Counted from the stretch's first letter, positions 1 through 8,923 are shown. The stretch: 64,000 bases of DNA from Filobacillus milosensis (GCF_004402015.1 NZ_SOPW01000016.1:23027-87026); one strand, 5' to 3'. Made by a program: numbers and translations. The notes: generated by a model from the sequence alone, not told the origin.

Positions 1-210
1 CAACTTGTTCTGGGTATTTTCTGCATAATATCTTTTATACAAAACGCCTAATGATTGCCCGACAAGAATAGCGAGTTCGTCGATGCCCTTTGAAATTCAT
101 TCACTATATTTTTTGGAGACTACTTAAGATCATTCGAATTACGTAGCTTTCCCCACCTCTCAAGGATTGAATTCTTGTACGTCTAAGGGCTGATTTTTTG
201 TGTGATTTTT

Positions 211-239
211 TTCAGATAATTTTAATAATTTGTTATAAT
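211..239 (+). promoter_or_regulatory. Putative sigma-A promoter of the thiolase-SDR unit
   Basis: A perfect TATAAT (234-239) lies 17 bp downstream of TTCAGA (211-216), a weak match to TTGACA. A GAGAGGGG ribosome binding site follows at about 256-263, ahead of the ATG at 271. The rest of 1-270 shows no gene I can support. Confidence 0.4.
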
Positions 240-270
240 TAAAACACGTACAAAAGAGAGGGGTATCATC

Positions 271-1422
271 ATGCGAGAAGTAGTTATTGTAGAAGCTGTG
301 CGAACGCCGGTTGGACGTCGCAAAGGTTTATTAAGTCATATGAGAGCGGATGATTTAGCCGCATTAGCATTAAAAGAAGTGGTGGAAAGAGCTGGTGTCG
401 ACCCAAGTCATGTAGAGGATGTCATTATGGGTTGTGTATCTCAAGTTGGAGAGCAAGCTGCAGATATCGGAAGAGTGGCAGCTCTAATTGCGGGATATCC
501 AATTGAGGTTCCTGGTACAACACTTGATCGTCAATGTGGTTCAAGTCAACAAGCGGTACATTTTGCATCACAAGCTATATTAAGTGGCGATATGGATGTC
601 GTTGTTGCAGCAGGGATTGAAAATATGTCGCGTGTTCCAATGTTCTCAAACATGAATGGCGCTTCATTCAGCCCAAAATTAACAGAGAAGTATGAAATGA
701 TTAACCAGGGATTATCTGCCGAACGAATTGCTGAAAAATGGGGATATTCGAGAGAGCAACTAGATGAATTTTCTTATGAAAGTCATCAAAAAGCTATTAA
801 AGCTCAAGAAGAAGGACGATTTGAAAAAGAAACGTTCCCAATAGAAGTGACGCTTGAAGATGGATCAACTCAAACGATCACAGCAGATGAAGGTCCACGT
901 CGCGAAACAACGCCTGAAAAATTAGGTGAACTAAACCCTGTTTTTAAAGAAGACGGCGTGATTCACGCGGGAAATGCGAGTCAAATAAGTGATGGTTCGG
1001 CAGCGTTATTACTCATGTCGCGAGAAAAAGCTGATGAACTTGGTTTAAAACCTAAATTCAGAATCGTTGCCCGTACTGTTGTAGGTTCAGATCCAACCCT
1101 CATGTTAACAGGACCAATTCCAGCAACTGAAAAAGTGCTTAAGAAAGCTGGATTGAAAATTGACGATATTGATTTATTTGAAGTGAATGAGGCATTCGCT
1201 CCCGTACCATTAGCTTGGTTAGATGAAACAGGGGCAGACCCTAAGAAGTTAAATGTAAACGGTGGGGCTATCGCGCTTGGCCACCCGTTAGGTGCTAGTG
1301 GAGCTAAATTAATGACGACACTAGTCTATGAACTTGAGCGCACTGGTGGACGTTATGGTTTACAAACAATGTGTGAAGGTCATGGAATGGCAAACGCGAC
1401 AATCATTGAACGAATCGATTAA
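271..1422 (+). CDS. Acetyl-CoA C-acyltransferase (thiolase)
   Basis: Thiolase that cleaves 3-ketoacyl-CoA with CoA, or condenses two acyl-CoAs in reverse. Seen in the 383-residue protein: the nucleophile Cys89 in RQCGSS, the His338 loop GGAIALGHPLGASGA, and the second catalytic Cys368 in CEGHG near the C-terminus. All three active-site elements are intact and the length is normal for the family. The ATG at 271 follows a good ribosome binding site. The next gene, a type-2 3-hydroxyacyl-CoA dehydrogenase, starts 18 bp after the stop, so the pair would supply the last two steps of a beta-oxidation cycle. An acyl-CoA dehydrogenase/CoA-transferase/ligase operon converges on it from the other strand. 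FadA-like degradation is more likely than acetoacetyl-CoA synthesis from this context, but chain-length specificity cannot be read from the sequence. Confidence 0.9.
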   Translation: MREVVIVEAVRTPVGRRKGLLSHMRADDLAALALKEVVERAGVDPSHVEDVIMGCVSQVGEQAADIGRVAALIAGYPIEVPGTTLDRQCGSSQQAVHFASQAILSGDMDVVVAAGIENMSRVPMFSNMNGASFSPKLTEKYEMINQGLSAERIAEKWGYSREQLDEFSYESHQKAIKAQEEGRFEKETFPIEVTLEDGSTQTITADEGPRRETTPEKLGELNPVFKEDGVIHAGNASQISDGSAALLLMSREKADELGLKPKFRIVARTVVGSDPTLMLTGPIPATEKVLKKAGLKIDDIDLFEVNEAFAPVPLAWLDETGADPKKLNVNGGAIALGHPLGASGAKLMTTLVYELERTGGRYGLQTMCEGHGMANATIIERID

Positions 1423-1440
1423 TAGATAGGAGGAATGATC

Positions 1441-2211
1441 TTGGATATTGAAAAGAAGGTAGGGTTAGTGACTGGAGGAGCATCAGGGTTAGGCGAAGCT
1501 ACGGTAAGAAACCTTGTTAAAAATGGCGCGAAAGTTGTTATAGCTGATTTACAAGAAGAAAAAGGTCGTGCCTTAGAAGGTGAACTAGGTGCTGAACGGG
1601 CTATATTTGTAAAAACTGATGTGACCGATGAAGCAAGTGTTCAAGAAACTTTAAAACAGACAAAAGAAGAATTCGGCCAGTTACATTTGGTCGTAAATTG
1701 TGCCGGTATCGGAGCTGCCAAGAAAACAATTAGTAGTAAAGGGGTTCATGATCTAGAATCCTTCCAAAAGGTTATTCAAGTCAACCTTGTAGGAACTTTT
1801 AATATGATTCGGTTAGCGGCGGATGTGATGACGTCAAATGAACCGAGCGAAGAAGGCGAGCGTGGAGTTATTATTAATACCGCTTCAGTAGCAGCGTATG
1901 AAGGTCAAGTCGGTCAAGCGGCATACAGTGCTTCTAAAGGTGGGATTGTCGGAATGACGATGCCAATTGCTCGTGACTTATCGCCACATGGCATTCGTGT
2001 GATGACTATTGCTCCTGGATTGTTTGACACACCACTTTTTGCTTCACTACCGGAAAAAGCGCGTGAAGCTCTTGGTGCGATGACACCATTCCCATCTCGT
2101 TTAGGTTATCCAACAGAATATGCGAAGCTTGCTGAAAGCATTATAGAAAACCCAATGTTGAACGGAGAAGTGATCCGACTAGACGGTGCCATTCGTATGC
2201 AACCAAAATAA
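1441..2211 (+). CDS. 3-hydroxyacyl-CoA dehydrogenase type 2 (SDR family)
   Basis: NAD-dependent short-chain dehydrogenase closely resembling the HSD17B10/type-2 HADH group, which oxidises 3-hydroxyacyl-CoA including 2-methyl-3-hydroxybutyryl-CoA. Seen: Rossmann motif TGGASGLG near the N-terminus, NCAG, Ser in [21 protein letters not shown] catalytic Tyr/Lys, and a C-terminal [15 protein letters not shown] that is typical of this subgroup. An ATG at 1435 sits only 1 nt after AGGAGG (1428-1433). The TTG at 1441 is 7 nt away and is chosen as the start, giving 256 residues beginning MDIEKKVG. It is probably co-transcribed with the upstream thiolase and ends at a strong terminator. Branched-chain substrates are an inference from subgroup and neighbours. 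Confidence 0.85.
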   Translation: MDIEKKVGLVTGGASGLGEATVRNLVKNGAKVVIADLQEEKGRALEGELGAERAIFVKTDVTDEASVQETLKQTKEEFGQLHLVVNCAGIGAAKKTISSKGVHDLESFQKVIQVNLVGTFNMIRLAADVMTSNEPSEEGERGVIINTASVAAYEGQVGQAAYSASKGGIVGMTMPIARDLSPHGIRVMTIAPGLFDTPLFASLPEKAREALGAMTPFPSRLGYPTEYAKLAESIIENPMLNGEVIRLDGAIRMQPK

Positions 2212-2216
2212 AATGA

Positions 2217-2246
2217 AGCTGACCGAACGCATCGGTCAGCTTTTTT
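2217..2246 (+). terminator. Intrinsic terminator after the SDR gene
   Basis: Perfect 10-bp stem AGCTGACCGA/TCGGTCAGCT (2217-2226 with 2232-2241) with a 5-nt loop, followed by a run of six T. Confidence 0.9.
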
Positions 2247-2267
2247 ATATCATAAGTTAAGTTTTTT

Positions 2268-2394
2268 GATTCTACGAATCGCTACAGGCGGACGCTTTCC
2301 GCGGGCACGGCCTCAACTTCCCAAAACTCACTTCCGTTCGTTTTGCGTGATTTTCGGCTCGCGCTGTTCCCGCAGGAGTCGCCGCCTTTCGCTT
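2268..2394 (+). repeat. 127-bp intergenic hairpin repeat, copy 1
   Basis: The block starts GATTCTACGAATCGC and ends GCCGCCTTTCGCTT. It recurs in the same orientation at 45220-45346 and 51698-51824. By eye, copy 1 differs from the other two at two positions (CACTTCCG versus CACTCCCG, and GCGCTG versus GTGCTG). The outer arms GGCGGAC and GTCGCCGCC and the inner arms GCACG and CGTGC can pair, giving a long imperfect hairpin. It is clearly more GC-rich than its surroundings. It lies between the terminator of the + unit and the 3' end of the MaoC gene. No transposase or long open frame is inside. Function is unknown. Confidence 0.85.
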
Positions 2395-2493
2395 ATTATC
2401 AAAAATGCAATCCACTAATCCTTTCTTGAAATAAATCAACTTCTAGCATTAATAGCACACTATATTCTGAATTTAATAACTAAAACATCATAA

Positions 2494-2919
2494 TTAAACC
2501 TTCATCATGATCATTGTATCGCAACTCATGACCTCTTGTTCTTCATGGTTTATCACTTGAATATCTAGATTTAGTATCCCTTTAAAGTTATCTAGCTGTT
2601 TTTTGCTAGAGACCGTAAAAACTCCTCGTAGTTCATCTCCAGCATAAACCGGTGCACGCCAAACAACTTGATTCATCCCCATCCCACCCAAACAATCACG
2701 ACCTAAAATATCCTTCTTAATGAATTCAACCCAAACTATTGATAATGTTTGAAAGCCTGAAGCTATGAGCCCACCGAAAGGACCGTCCTTAGCCGCTTCT
2801 TCATCTAAATGAAAATATTGAGGGTCATTTTGTTCAGCAAATTGCAGAATTGCTTCCTTAGTCACAACAACCGGCTCAGTTAGAAACGTTTGCCCGACAT
2901 CAAACTCCTTTAATTTCAT
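2494..2919 (-). CDS. MaoC-like hotdog dehydratase
   Basis: Single-domain MaoC-type hotdog protein of 141 residues, probably an enoyl-CoA hydratase acting on acyl-CoA. Seen: the N-terminal DVGQTF, the segment FAEQNDPQYFHLDEEAA (the family's D-x4-H hydratase region), GLIASGFQTLS, and a C-terminal strand ending MSCDTMIMMKV. A longer frame exists up to 2958, but its extra codons run through a perfect hairpin (2944-2966). The ATG at 2917-2919 is preceded by AGAGGTGAAGAG, so it is the better start. It is the last gene of a four-gene minus-strand operon with ligase, CaiB-type and acyl-CoA dehydrogenase genes, which supports a role in hydrating the enoyl-CoA intermediate. Confidence 0.75.
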   Translation of the reverse strand: MKLKEFDVGQTFLTEPVVVTKEAILQFAEQNDPQYFHLDEEAAKDGPFGGLIASGFQTLSIVWVEFIKKDILGRDCLGGMGMNQVVWRAPVYAGDELRGVFTVSSKKQLDNFKGILNLDIQVINHEEQEVMSCDTMIMMKV

Positions 2920-2943
2920 CTCTTCACCTCTTGAAATAGGAAT

Positions 2944-2966
2944 AGGAACTCGCATCATGCGAGTTC
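2944..2966. other. Perfect 23-nt hairpin between ligase and MaoC genes
   Basis: GGAACTCGCAT and ATGCGAGTTCC form an 11-bp stem with a 1-nt centre, only a few bases after the ligase stop codon. There is no T-run on the minus strand, so it looks like an RNA-processing or stability hairpin inside the operon rather than a terminator. Confidence 0.6.
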
Positions 2967-2974
2967 CCTCATCA

Positions 2975-4585
2975 TTACACCGTTAAGTGATTTTGCAGCT
3001 GTTCTCTTAAGTTATTTTTCTGGAATTTACCTACTGAAGTTTTTGGAATTTCATCCATAAAGACAATGTCATCCGGTAACCACCATTTAGCGAATTGCGG
3101 TTTAAGAAATTCGAGCAGTTCATCCTTACTTGTAACGACATCAGATTTTAGCACAACTGCTGCTAGTGGACGCTCCTGCCACTCAGGATGAGGAACACCA
3201 ATAACTGCTGCTTCAAAGACGGCATCGTGAGCCATTAGTGCATTTTCTAAATCGATCGTTGAAATCCATTCCCCACCACTTTTAACTAAATCTTTGGTAC
3301 GGTCAGCAATTTTAATAACTCCTTCTTCATCAACCGTTACAATATCACCTGTGTGTAACCAACCATCCTGGAAAGCTTCTTCCGTTCGCTCGTCCTTATA
3401 ATACTCATCGGCAATCCATGGTCCACGAAGAAGCAGTTCACCCATATCTTCACCATTCCACTCTACTTCGCCTTCATCATTGACGACTTTCATTTCAAGA
3501 CCTGGTACGAGATAACCTTGTTTCGCACGAACTTCTAATCGGTCTTCAGATGATAGATCTTCTTGGTAACTTTTTAGTCGAGAAAGTGTCGCAAGTGGTG
3601 TTGTCTCTGTCATACCATAAGCATGGATGAATGGCACATTGTGTTTGGTTTCAAAAGCACGAATCATGCCCATTGGAGCTGCTGAACCACCGCAAAGTAC
3701 CGCTCGTAATGATGACATATCGTATCTTGCAGCGTTTGCATCTAATTCTTTTAATAAGCCTAACCAAATGGTTGGTACACCAGCCGTAATCGTAACCTTT
3801 TCACTTGTAATCAATTCTGCTAATAACTCTGGTGTAAAGGCCGGTCCGGGCATGACTTGTGTTGAACCAAACCAGGTTGAAGCAAAAGGCATCCCCCAGG
3901 CATTCACGTGGAACATCGGAACTACCGGCATCACGACATCTGACTCCGAAATGGCTGCTGAATCAGACAATCCTAATGCAAAACTGTGAAGTGTAATGGC
4001 ACGATGGGTATAAACTACGCCTTTAGGTTTTCCGGTTGTCGCTGAAGTGAAACACATTCCAGCTGGATCATTTTCATCAATATCTTTTGGAAATTCATAA
4101 TTCGGATTTGCATTGGCAATTAAATCTTCATAGGAGTATAGAGGAGAAAGTTCTGAATCAGGTAGTGAATCATCTGTCATAACAATAATGGCTTCAACTG
4201 TTGGAATCTGATCTTTAATGGCTTGTAAAATCGGTAAAAACATTGGATCAACTAACAAAACTTTATCTTCTGCGTGATTAATAATATAAGTAATGTGTTG
4301 TGGAGATAGACGAACATTAATGGTGTGTAATACAGCTCCCATTCCAGGAACAGCAAAATAAGTCTCTAAGTGGCGGTGATCATTCCAAGCTAGAGTGGCT
4401 ACCTTGTCACCACGCTCTACATCGAGTTTTTCTAAAGCACTTGATAATCGTCTTGTTCGTTCACCAATTTCTCGATATGACACACGATGAATTCCCGAGG
4501 ATGTTCGAGAGACAACCTCTTTCTTAGGGAATAATTTTTCTGCCCGTTCAAGCATCTTGCTGATGAGTAAAGCACCTTCCATCAT
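2975..4585 (-). CDS. Medium/long-chain acyl-CoA ligase (AMP-forming)
   Basis: ANL-superfamily acyl-CoA synthetase of 536 residues, which activates a carboxylic acid with ATP and CoA. Seen in order: the phosphate loop TSATTGKPKG (180-189), YGMTETTP (323-330), the hinge region with GDIVTVDEEG and ADRTKDLVKSGGEWIS, and the catalytic lysine in PKTSVGKFQKN (K520). Length and motif order are complete. The start has GGAGAGGG upstream. The gene follows the CaiB-type gene by about 76 nt. In that gap a 6-bp hairpin (4627-4644, ACCCGT/ACGGGT) lacks a T-run. The company of acyl-CoA dehydrogenase and MaoC genes points to fatty or branched-chain acid catabolism. The exact acid cannot be inferred. Confidence 0.87.
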   Translation of the reverse strand: MMEGALLISKMLERAEKLFPKKEVVSRTSSGIHRVSYREIGERTRRLSSALEKLDVERGDKVATLAWNDHRHLETYFAVPGMGAVLHTINVRLSPQHITYIINHAEDKVLLVDPMFLPILQAIKDQIPTVEAIIVMTDDSLPDSELSPLYSYEDLIANANPNYEFPKDIDENDPAGMCFTSATTGKPKGVVYTHRAITLHSFALGLSDSAAISESDVVMPVVPMFHVNAWGMPFASTWFGSTQVMPGPAFTPELLAELITSEKVTITAGVPTIWLGLLKELDANAARYDMSSLRAVLCGGSAAPMGMIRAFETKHNVPFIHAYGMTETTPLATLSRLKSYQEDLSSEDRLEVRAKQGYLVPGLEMKVVNDEGEVEWNGEDMGELLLRGPWIADEYYKDERTEEAFQDGWLHTGDIVTVDEEGVIKIADRTKDLVKSGGEWISTIDLENALMAHDAVFEAAVIGVPHPEWQERPLAAVVLKSDVVTSKDELLEFLKPQFAKWWLPDDIVFMDEIPKTSVGKFQKNNLREQLQNHLTV

Positions 4586-4661
4586 ATTGGACCCTCTCCT
4601 TTTTCAATTAAAAGTTTTTATTATTCACCCGTCATTAAACGGGTTATTCACACCTTTAAAA

Positions 4662-5735
4662 TCATGTTGGGTCTTTAGTGGACAATATATCATTTGTATG
4701 TTCACCCAGTTTTGCAGTTTGATAGCTTTTATGAACGTATCCATTATGAGGTTGTACAAAAGGTAAACCATTTTCGCAATGAATTAAATCACGTTCATCA
4801 ATATACTGACTGTTCATTACTTCATCTATTTCAAGGACGGGGAATAGACAGCAATCATGCATCTCACCTAATTCAATCCATTCATTAAAGGTTTTCGTCA
4901 TAAACAATTGCTTAACATTTTCGGTGACATCTTTATTTTTGAGCTGATTCGGAAAATTTTTTAACCAATCCTGTCGATTAACAGCTTGGCAGAAATTTTG
5001 CCAAAACTTATACTCCAGCGCACCTAAAGACATGTACCGACTGTCCTTCGTTTCATAGATTCGGTAATTAGCATAATCTCCATTTAAAACAGGGATTCCG
5101 TCTGATAGATTAGCAAATTGATTTAACATCACATGATTCCCCATCATAGAAAAAACGGCATCGGTCATCGCTAAATCAATATATTTCCCTTGCCCGGTAC
5201 GTTCTTTTAGAAATAAAGCTGCAAGAATCGCTTCACTAGCTGTAATGCCACCTATTAAATCAGCGACCGTATTCGTCGGCAAAATTGGTGTACCGTGCTC
5301 ATCTTTTAGCTGACTTAACATCCCACTCATTGCCAAATAGTTAATGTCATGACTCCCTTGATTAGAATAGAAGCTATGTTGCCCAAAGCCAGTTAGCGAA
5401 AGGTAGACAATCTGCTCATTTACCTTTTTCACATCCTCAAAACCTAACCCGAGTCGATCCATCACTCCAGGACGAAAGCTTTCAACCACGACATCCGCCT
5501 TTTTTAAAAGGTTCAGTGCTTGCTCTTGTCCTTTTTCTTCCTTCAGATCAATCACAACGCTTTTTTTGCCACGATTATTCGCAGCATACAAGGTTTTTTG
5601 CGCCATGAAGCGAGAGGGGTCTCCTTGAGGAGGCTCAACTTTGATTACTTCAGCCCCCAAATCTGCTAATCGAAGGGTTGCGAAAGGGCCGGGTAAGTAT
5701 TGGGAAAAATCTATAACTCTAACACCTTGCAACAT
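4662..5735 (-). CDS. CaiB/BaiF family CoA-transferase or 2-methylacyl-CoA racemase
   Basis: Class III CoA-transferase fold, 357 residues. Seen: N-terminal VIDFSQYLPGPFATLRLADLGAEVIK (family signature, residues 7-32), SHDINYLAMSG with His129, and TVADLIGG with Asp159. Asp159 corresponds to the nucleophilic Asp of CoA-transferases. The His/Asp pair matches the catalytic pair known in alpha-methylacyl-CoA racemases, so racemase activity is at least as likely as CoA transfer. It lies 3 nt after the acyl-CoA dehydrogenase stop, implying translational coupling. A racemase in this operon would let 2-methyl-branched acyl-CoAs enter beta-oxidation; this is inference. Confidence 0.8.
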   Translation of the reverse strand: MLQGVRVIDFSQYLPGPFATLRLADLGAEVIKVEPPQGDPSRFMAQKTLYAANNRGKKSVVIDLKEEKGQEQALNLLKKADVVVESFRPGVMDRLGLGFEDVKKVNEQIVYLSLTGFGQHSFYSNQGSHDINYLAMSGMLSQLKDEHGTPILPTNTVADLIGGITASEAILAALFLKERTGQGKYIDLAMTDAVFSMMGNHVMLNQFANLSDGIPVLNGDYANYRIYETKDSRYMSLGALEYKFWQNFCQAVNRQDWLKNFPNQLKNKDVTENVKQLFMTKTFNEWIELGEMHDCCLFPVLEIDEVMNSQYIDERDLIHCENGLPFVQPHNGYVHKSYQTAKLGEHTNDILSTKDPT

Positions 5736-5738
5736 AAC

Positions 5739-6884
5739 CTACAGCCCCATATTTTTAGCAATGATATTTTTCATAATATCGTTGGTACCTGCATAAATCG
5801 ACGACACAGGGATGTCTCGATAACGGCGAGCAATCGGATATTCTTCCATATATCCGTAACCCCCATGCAACTGCATACACGTACTGGCGGTTCGCCTCGC
5901 CATATCTGTGATCCACCATTTCGCCATTGAGACATCACTCACCACGTTTTCACCATTCATATGGCGCTCGATTACATCGTCTAAGAATGTTCGACCGATT
6001 TTAATTTCTGTCGCCATTTCAGCAAGTTTAAATTGAACGTTTTGGAACTTCGAAATTGACTGCCCAAAAGCCCGGCGCTCTTTTACATATTCTGTGGTCA
6101 TTTTCAGCATTTCTTCTGCAGCTACCTGACCGCTAATTCCAACGGTTAAGCGCTCTTGTTGCAGTTTATCCATTAAGTAATAAAATCCTTTATTTTCTTT
6201 ACCGATTAGGTTTTCTTTAGGAACCTTTACATCTTCAAAAAAGAGTTCTGCCGTATCTTGAGAGTGCAAACCAATTTTGTCCAGCTTACGACCTCTAGAA
6301 AATCCAGGCATATCTTTATCAACTACAAGCAGACTAATTCCTTTATGTGCTGGATTCGCTTGTGGATCTGTTTTAGCGACAACTACAATTAAATCTGCAT
6401 GAATCCCGTTTGTAATAAACGTTTTTTGACCATTTAATATATAATGATCCCCATCTTTAATTGCAGTTGTTTTCACACCTGCCAAATCAGAACCCGCACC
6501 TGGTTCAGTCATCGCAATCGCCGTAATATACTCCCCAGACACACACTTAGGGAGCCAACGTTCTTTTTGTTCCTCTGTTCCAAAAGAATCAAGATATGGA
6601 ACAACGATATCATTATGTAAGCCTAACCCTACTAAGCCTGTACCTACACGCTCGATCTCTTCATTGAATACAACGGAATAACCAAAGTCCGCATTTAACC
6701 CTCCGTATTGTTCATTAACCGATGGACATAGAAACCCGTTTTCTCCCATCTTTGTCCACAATTCACGAGGAATCAACCGGTCCTCTTCCCATTGCTCAAA
6801 ATATGGTACGACTTCTTTATCCATAAATTTTTTTAGTGATTGACGATATAATTGATGCTCTTCGCTTAAATACCTTGGAGACAT
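5739..6884 (-). CDS. Acyl-CoA dehydrogenase
   Basis: FAD-dependent acyl-CoA dehydrogenase of 381 residues. Seen: signature ITAIAMTEPGAGSDL (120-134) and the C-terminal QLHGGYGYMEEYPIAR followed by SIYAGTND. The usual medium-chain catalytic Glu in the YEGT position is Ala here. LQQERL places a Glu at residue 244, the position used as catalytic base in long-chain and isovaleryl-type enzymes, so this is a LCAD/IVD-like member. An AAAGGGGAG ribosome binding site precedes the ATG. It heads the minus-strand operon (this gene, CaiB type, ligase, MaoC). Confidence 0.88.
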   Translation of the reverse strand: MSPRYLSEEHQLYRQSLKKFMDKEVVPYFEQWEEDRLIPRELWTKMGENGFLCPSVNEQYGGLNADFGYSVVFNEEIERVGTGLVGLGLHNDIVVPYLDSFGTEEQKERWLPKCVSGEYITAIAMTEPGAGSDLAGVKTTAIKDGDHYILNGQKTFITNGIHADLIVVVAKTDPQANPAHKGISLLVVDKDMPGFSRGRKLDKIGLHSQDTAELFFEDVKVPKENLIGKENKGFYYLMDKLQQERLTVGISGQVAAEEMLKMTTEYVKERRAFGQSISKFQNVQFKLAEMATEIKIGRTFLDDVIERHMNGENVVSDVSMAKWWITDMARRTASTCMQLHGGYGYMEEYPIARRYRDIPVSSIYAGTNDIMKNIIAKNMGL

Positions 6885-7091
6885 TCACATACTCCCCTTT
6901 ATATGAAATCATCATCTGTTTATTTTTTTAAATTTTCTTAATATTAAAATATCACGATTCTGCTTACTGGTAAAGTGTATGAAATAGCAAACAAAGATAG
7001 AATGAAATGCCTTTAATCCAAGTTATATCACCCACTCAATACTTATTAATAATCATAAAGTATAAATATATTAAATAGAGGATGATGCAAA

Positions 7092-8636
7092 ATGCGTCAA
7101 CACAAAGACGACTGTGAAATCGGCCCATTAAGCCCTGTTCAAAGAAGGAATACGGCCTATCAAGTTAGAGAGAATGCTGCTCTATCAAACTTCAGGAAAG
7201 ACCCGTTGTTAGAAGAAAATTGTAATCAAGATGAGTGCCATTATCCAAATAAAATAGGTAACTTTTCAAAGGGGTTACCCCATAACGATTTAGGAGTAGT
7301 TGATCAGGGTGCCTATGAATCTCTTAATCAAGCTTTAAACTCGGGTAATCGAGATGACTTGGAGAACATCCCGCTAGCAGGTCCTGCAAAACTAGTTAAC
7401 CCTCAAGCCGCTTATGCTTATTCGCTCGTCGGTCGTGATTCACACCAATATGATATACCTGCTCCTCCATCGATTAACAGTGCAGGTATTGCTAGTGAGA
7501 TGGCGGAAGTATATTGGCGCGCCATTACACGCGATGTTTCTTTCAATGACTATGAATCTAACAAACTGATTCGATTGGCAGCAGAGGATCTTTCTAGTTT
7601 TTCAGAATACAATGGACCAAAAGAAGACGGTCAAGTCACACCTGACACCATTTTTCGTGGCAACAGTGAGGGAGATTTACTAGGGCCGTTGATATCGCAA
7701 TTCTTGTGGAAGAGTATCCCTTATGGAAGTAATAGAATCACCCAAAAGAATCGAACGACTATAGCAGACCATAACTTTATGACGACTTACAACGAATGGT
7801 TACACATTCAAAACGGAGGAACGCCAACTGAGCCAAGCAATTATGATAAAAAGAGTAGATTTATCCGGAACGGCCGTGACCTTGCTGAGTGGGTACACCG
7901 AGATTTCAGCTTTCAAAGCTTTTTAAATGCTTGCTTGATTTTGATTGGGTTTGGAAGAGACGCCATTGATCCGAATAATCCGTATTTACACTCAAAAACT
8001 CAAATCGGCTTTGCTACTTTTGGAGAACCACAAGTATTAGACTTGGTTACTTCATCGGCAAACATTGCACTAGAAGCTGCATGGTTTCAAAAATGGATCG
8101 TCCATCGCCGTTTACGTCCTGAAGCCTACGGTGGGCTCGTTCACAATTATTTGACCAACAAATTGAAGGCTCCCGTTCATCAAGAATTGCTTAACTCTAA
8201 GTCATTAAAAATAATCGATAAAGAGTATGACACGTTTCTTTTACCCATGGCATTCCCTGAGGGTTCACCTTTACACCCTGCTTACCCAGCAGGTCATGCG
8301 ACAATTGCCGGGGCGTGCGTAACAATTCTAAAAGCATTCTTCAATGAGAATTTCCAAATCCCTGACCCAGTTATTTCTTCATCAGACGGTCTTTCTCTTA
8401 AACGTTACAAAGGAGCCACATTAACTATCGGAGGGGAACTAAATAAATTAGCTTCAAATATTGCACTAGGTCGTGATTTTGCTGGTGTTCATTGGCGATC
8501 GGATGGTATTGAAGGAATCAAATTAGGAGAAAAAGTAGCCATTAGTATTTTAAAAGACCATAGACATTCATTTAACGAAGATTTTAAAGGGTTCACTCTA
8601 ACCAAATTTAACGGGAAAACAATCACGATTAGTTAA
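7092..8636 (+). CDS. Vanadium-dependent haloperoxidase family protein (PAP2 superfamily)
   Basis: A 514-residue protein with the vanadium-haloperoxidase/acid-phosphatase core. Seen: KWIVHRRLRPEAYGG, SPLHPAYPAGHATIAG with His402, and LGRDFAGVHWRSD with Arg461 and His467. In the family these bind vanadate or phosphate and provide the acid-base and covalent histidines. All appear present. There is no signal peptide or membrane segment. It is monocistronic, with AGAGGATGAT before the ATG and no halogenation partner nearby. Bromo/chloroperoxidase activity is plausible for a saline habitat, but a soluble phosphatase cannot be excluded. Confidence 0.78.
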   Translation: MRQHKDDCEIGPLSPVQRRNTAYQVRENAALSNFRKDPLLEENCNQDECHYPNKIGNFSKGLPHNDLGVVDQGAYESLNQALNSGNRDDLENIPLAGPAKLVNPQAAYAYSLVGRDSHQYDIPAPPSINSAGIASEMAEVYWRAITRDVSFNDYESNKLIRLAAEDLSSFSEYNGPKEDGQVTPDTIFRGNSEGDLLGPLISQFLWKSIPYGSNRITQKNRTTIADHNFMTTYNEWLHIQNGGTPTEPSNYDKKSRFIRNGRDLAEWVHRDFSFQSFLNACLILIGFGRDAIDPNNPYLHSKTQIGFATFGEPQVLDLVTSSANIALEAAWFQKWIVHRRLRPEAYGGLVHNYLTNKLKAPVHQELLNSKSLKIIDKEYDTFLLPMAFPEGSPLHPAYPAGHATIAGACVTILKAFFNENFQIPDPVISSSDGLSLKRYKGATLTIGGELNKLASNIALGRDFAGVHWRSDGIEGIKLGEKVAISILKDHRHSFNEDFKGFTLTKFNGKTITIS

Positions 8637-8705
8637 TGAATTTAATACAGTATATTTTGTTTCATTAAGTTAAAAATAATACTACTACGTTTCCGGAGGT
8701 TTCCT

Positions 8706-8903
8706 ATGGATATTCAAAAACTAAAAGACATTGTCGCATCCCCCACACTCATTCAAGTCAAATACCATGGCGTGCCCGTTTATATTCAAGAAATTGATGA
8801 AGACAACGGCACGGCTACCATTTATCCATTAGACAACATGGACCAAGTACAGGAAGTAGACTTAGACGGTTTATACGAAGATGACCCCAACCACACCATG
8901 TGA
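8706..8903 (+). CDS. sspH: Small acid-soluble spore protein H type (paralogue 1)
   Basis: 65-residue SspH-like protein. The pattern LKDIVASP, VKYHGVPVYIQEIDEDNGTA, IYPLD, then a C-terminal valine/leucine strand matches the SspH family of minor SASPs, which are made in the forespore. GGAGG precedes the ATG by 5 nt. A second paralogue starts 54 nt downstream and a third is at 44209. The acidic tail DLDGLYEDDPNHTM is longer than in the other two. Confidence 0.8.
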   Translation: MDIQKLKDIVASPTLIQVKYHGVPVYIQEIDEDNGTATIYPLDNMDQVQEVDLDGLYEDDPNHTM

Positions 8904-8905
8904 TC

Positions 8906-8923
8906 AAGCGTTAAGCAACGCTT
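8906..8923 (+). other. Small hairpin between tandem sspH-like genes
   Basis: AAGCGTT/AACGCTT with an AAGC loop and no T-run. It sits between the two spore protein genes and may tune read-through or mRNA stability. Confidence 0.4.

Noticed and set aside
1..101. Minus-strand open frame running off the left edge, reading like KGIDELAILVGQSLGV
   Set aside because: It has a stop just upstream and no start codon or ribosome binding site inside the window. It could be the 5' end of a truncated gene, but cannot be supported.
93..102. TTCATTCACT upstream of the thiolase, resembling half a FadR (Bacillus) operator
   Set aside because: Only one half-site is present and it lies more than 100 bp above the putative promoter.
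3627..3989. 120-codon plus-strand frame
   Set aside because: Entirely antisense to the acyl-CoA ligase, with no ribosome binding site and no recognisable protein pattern.
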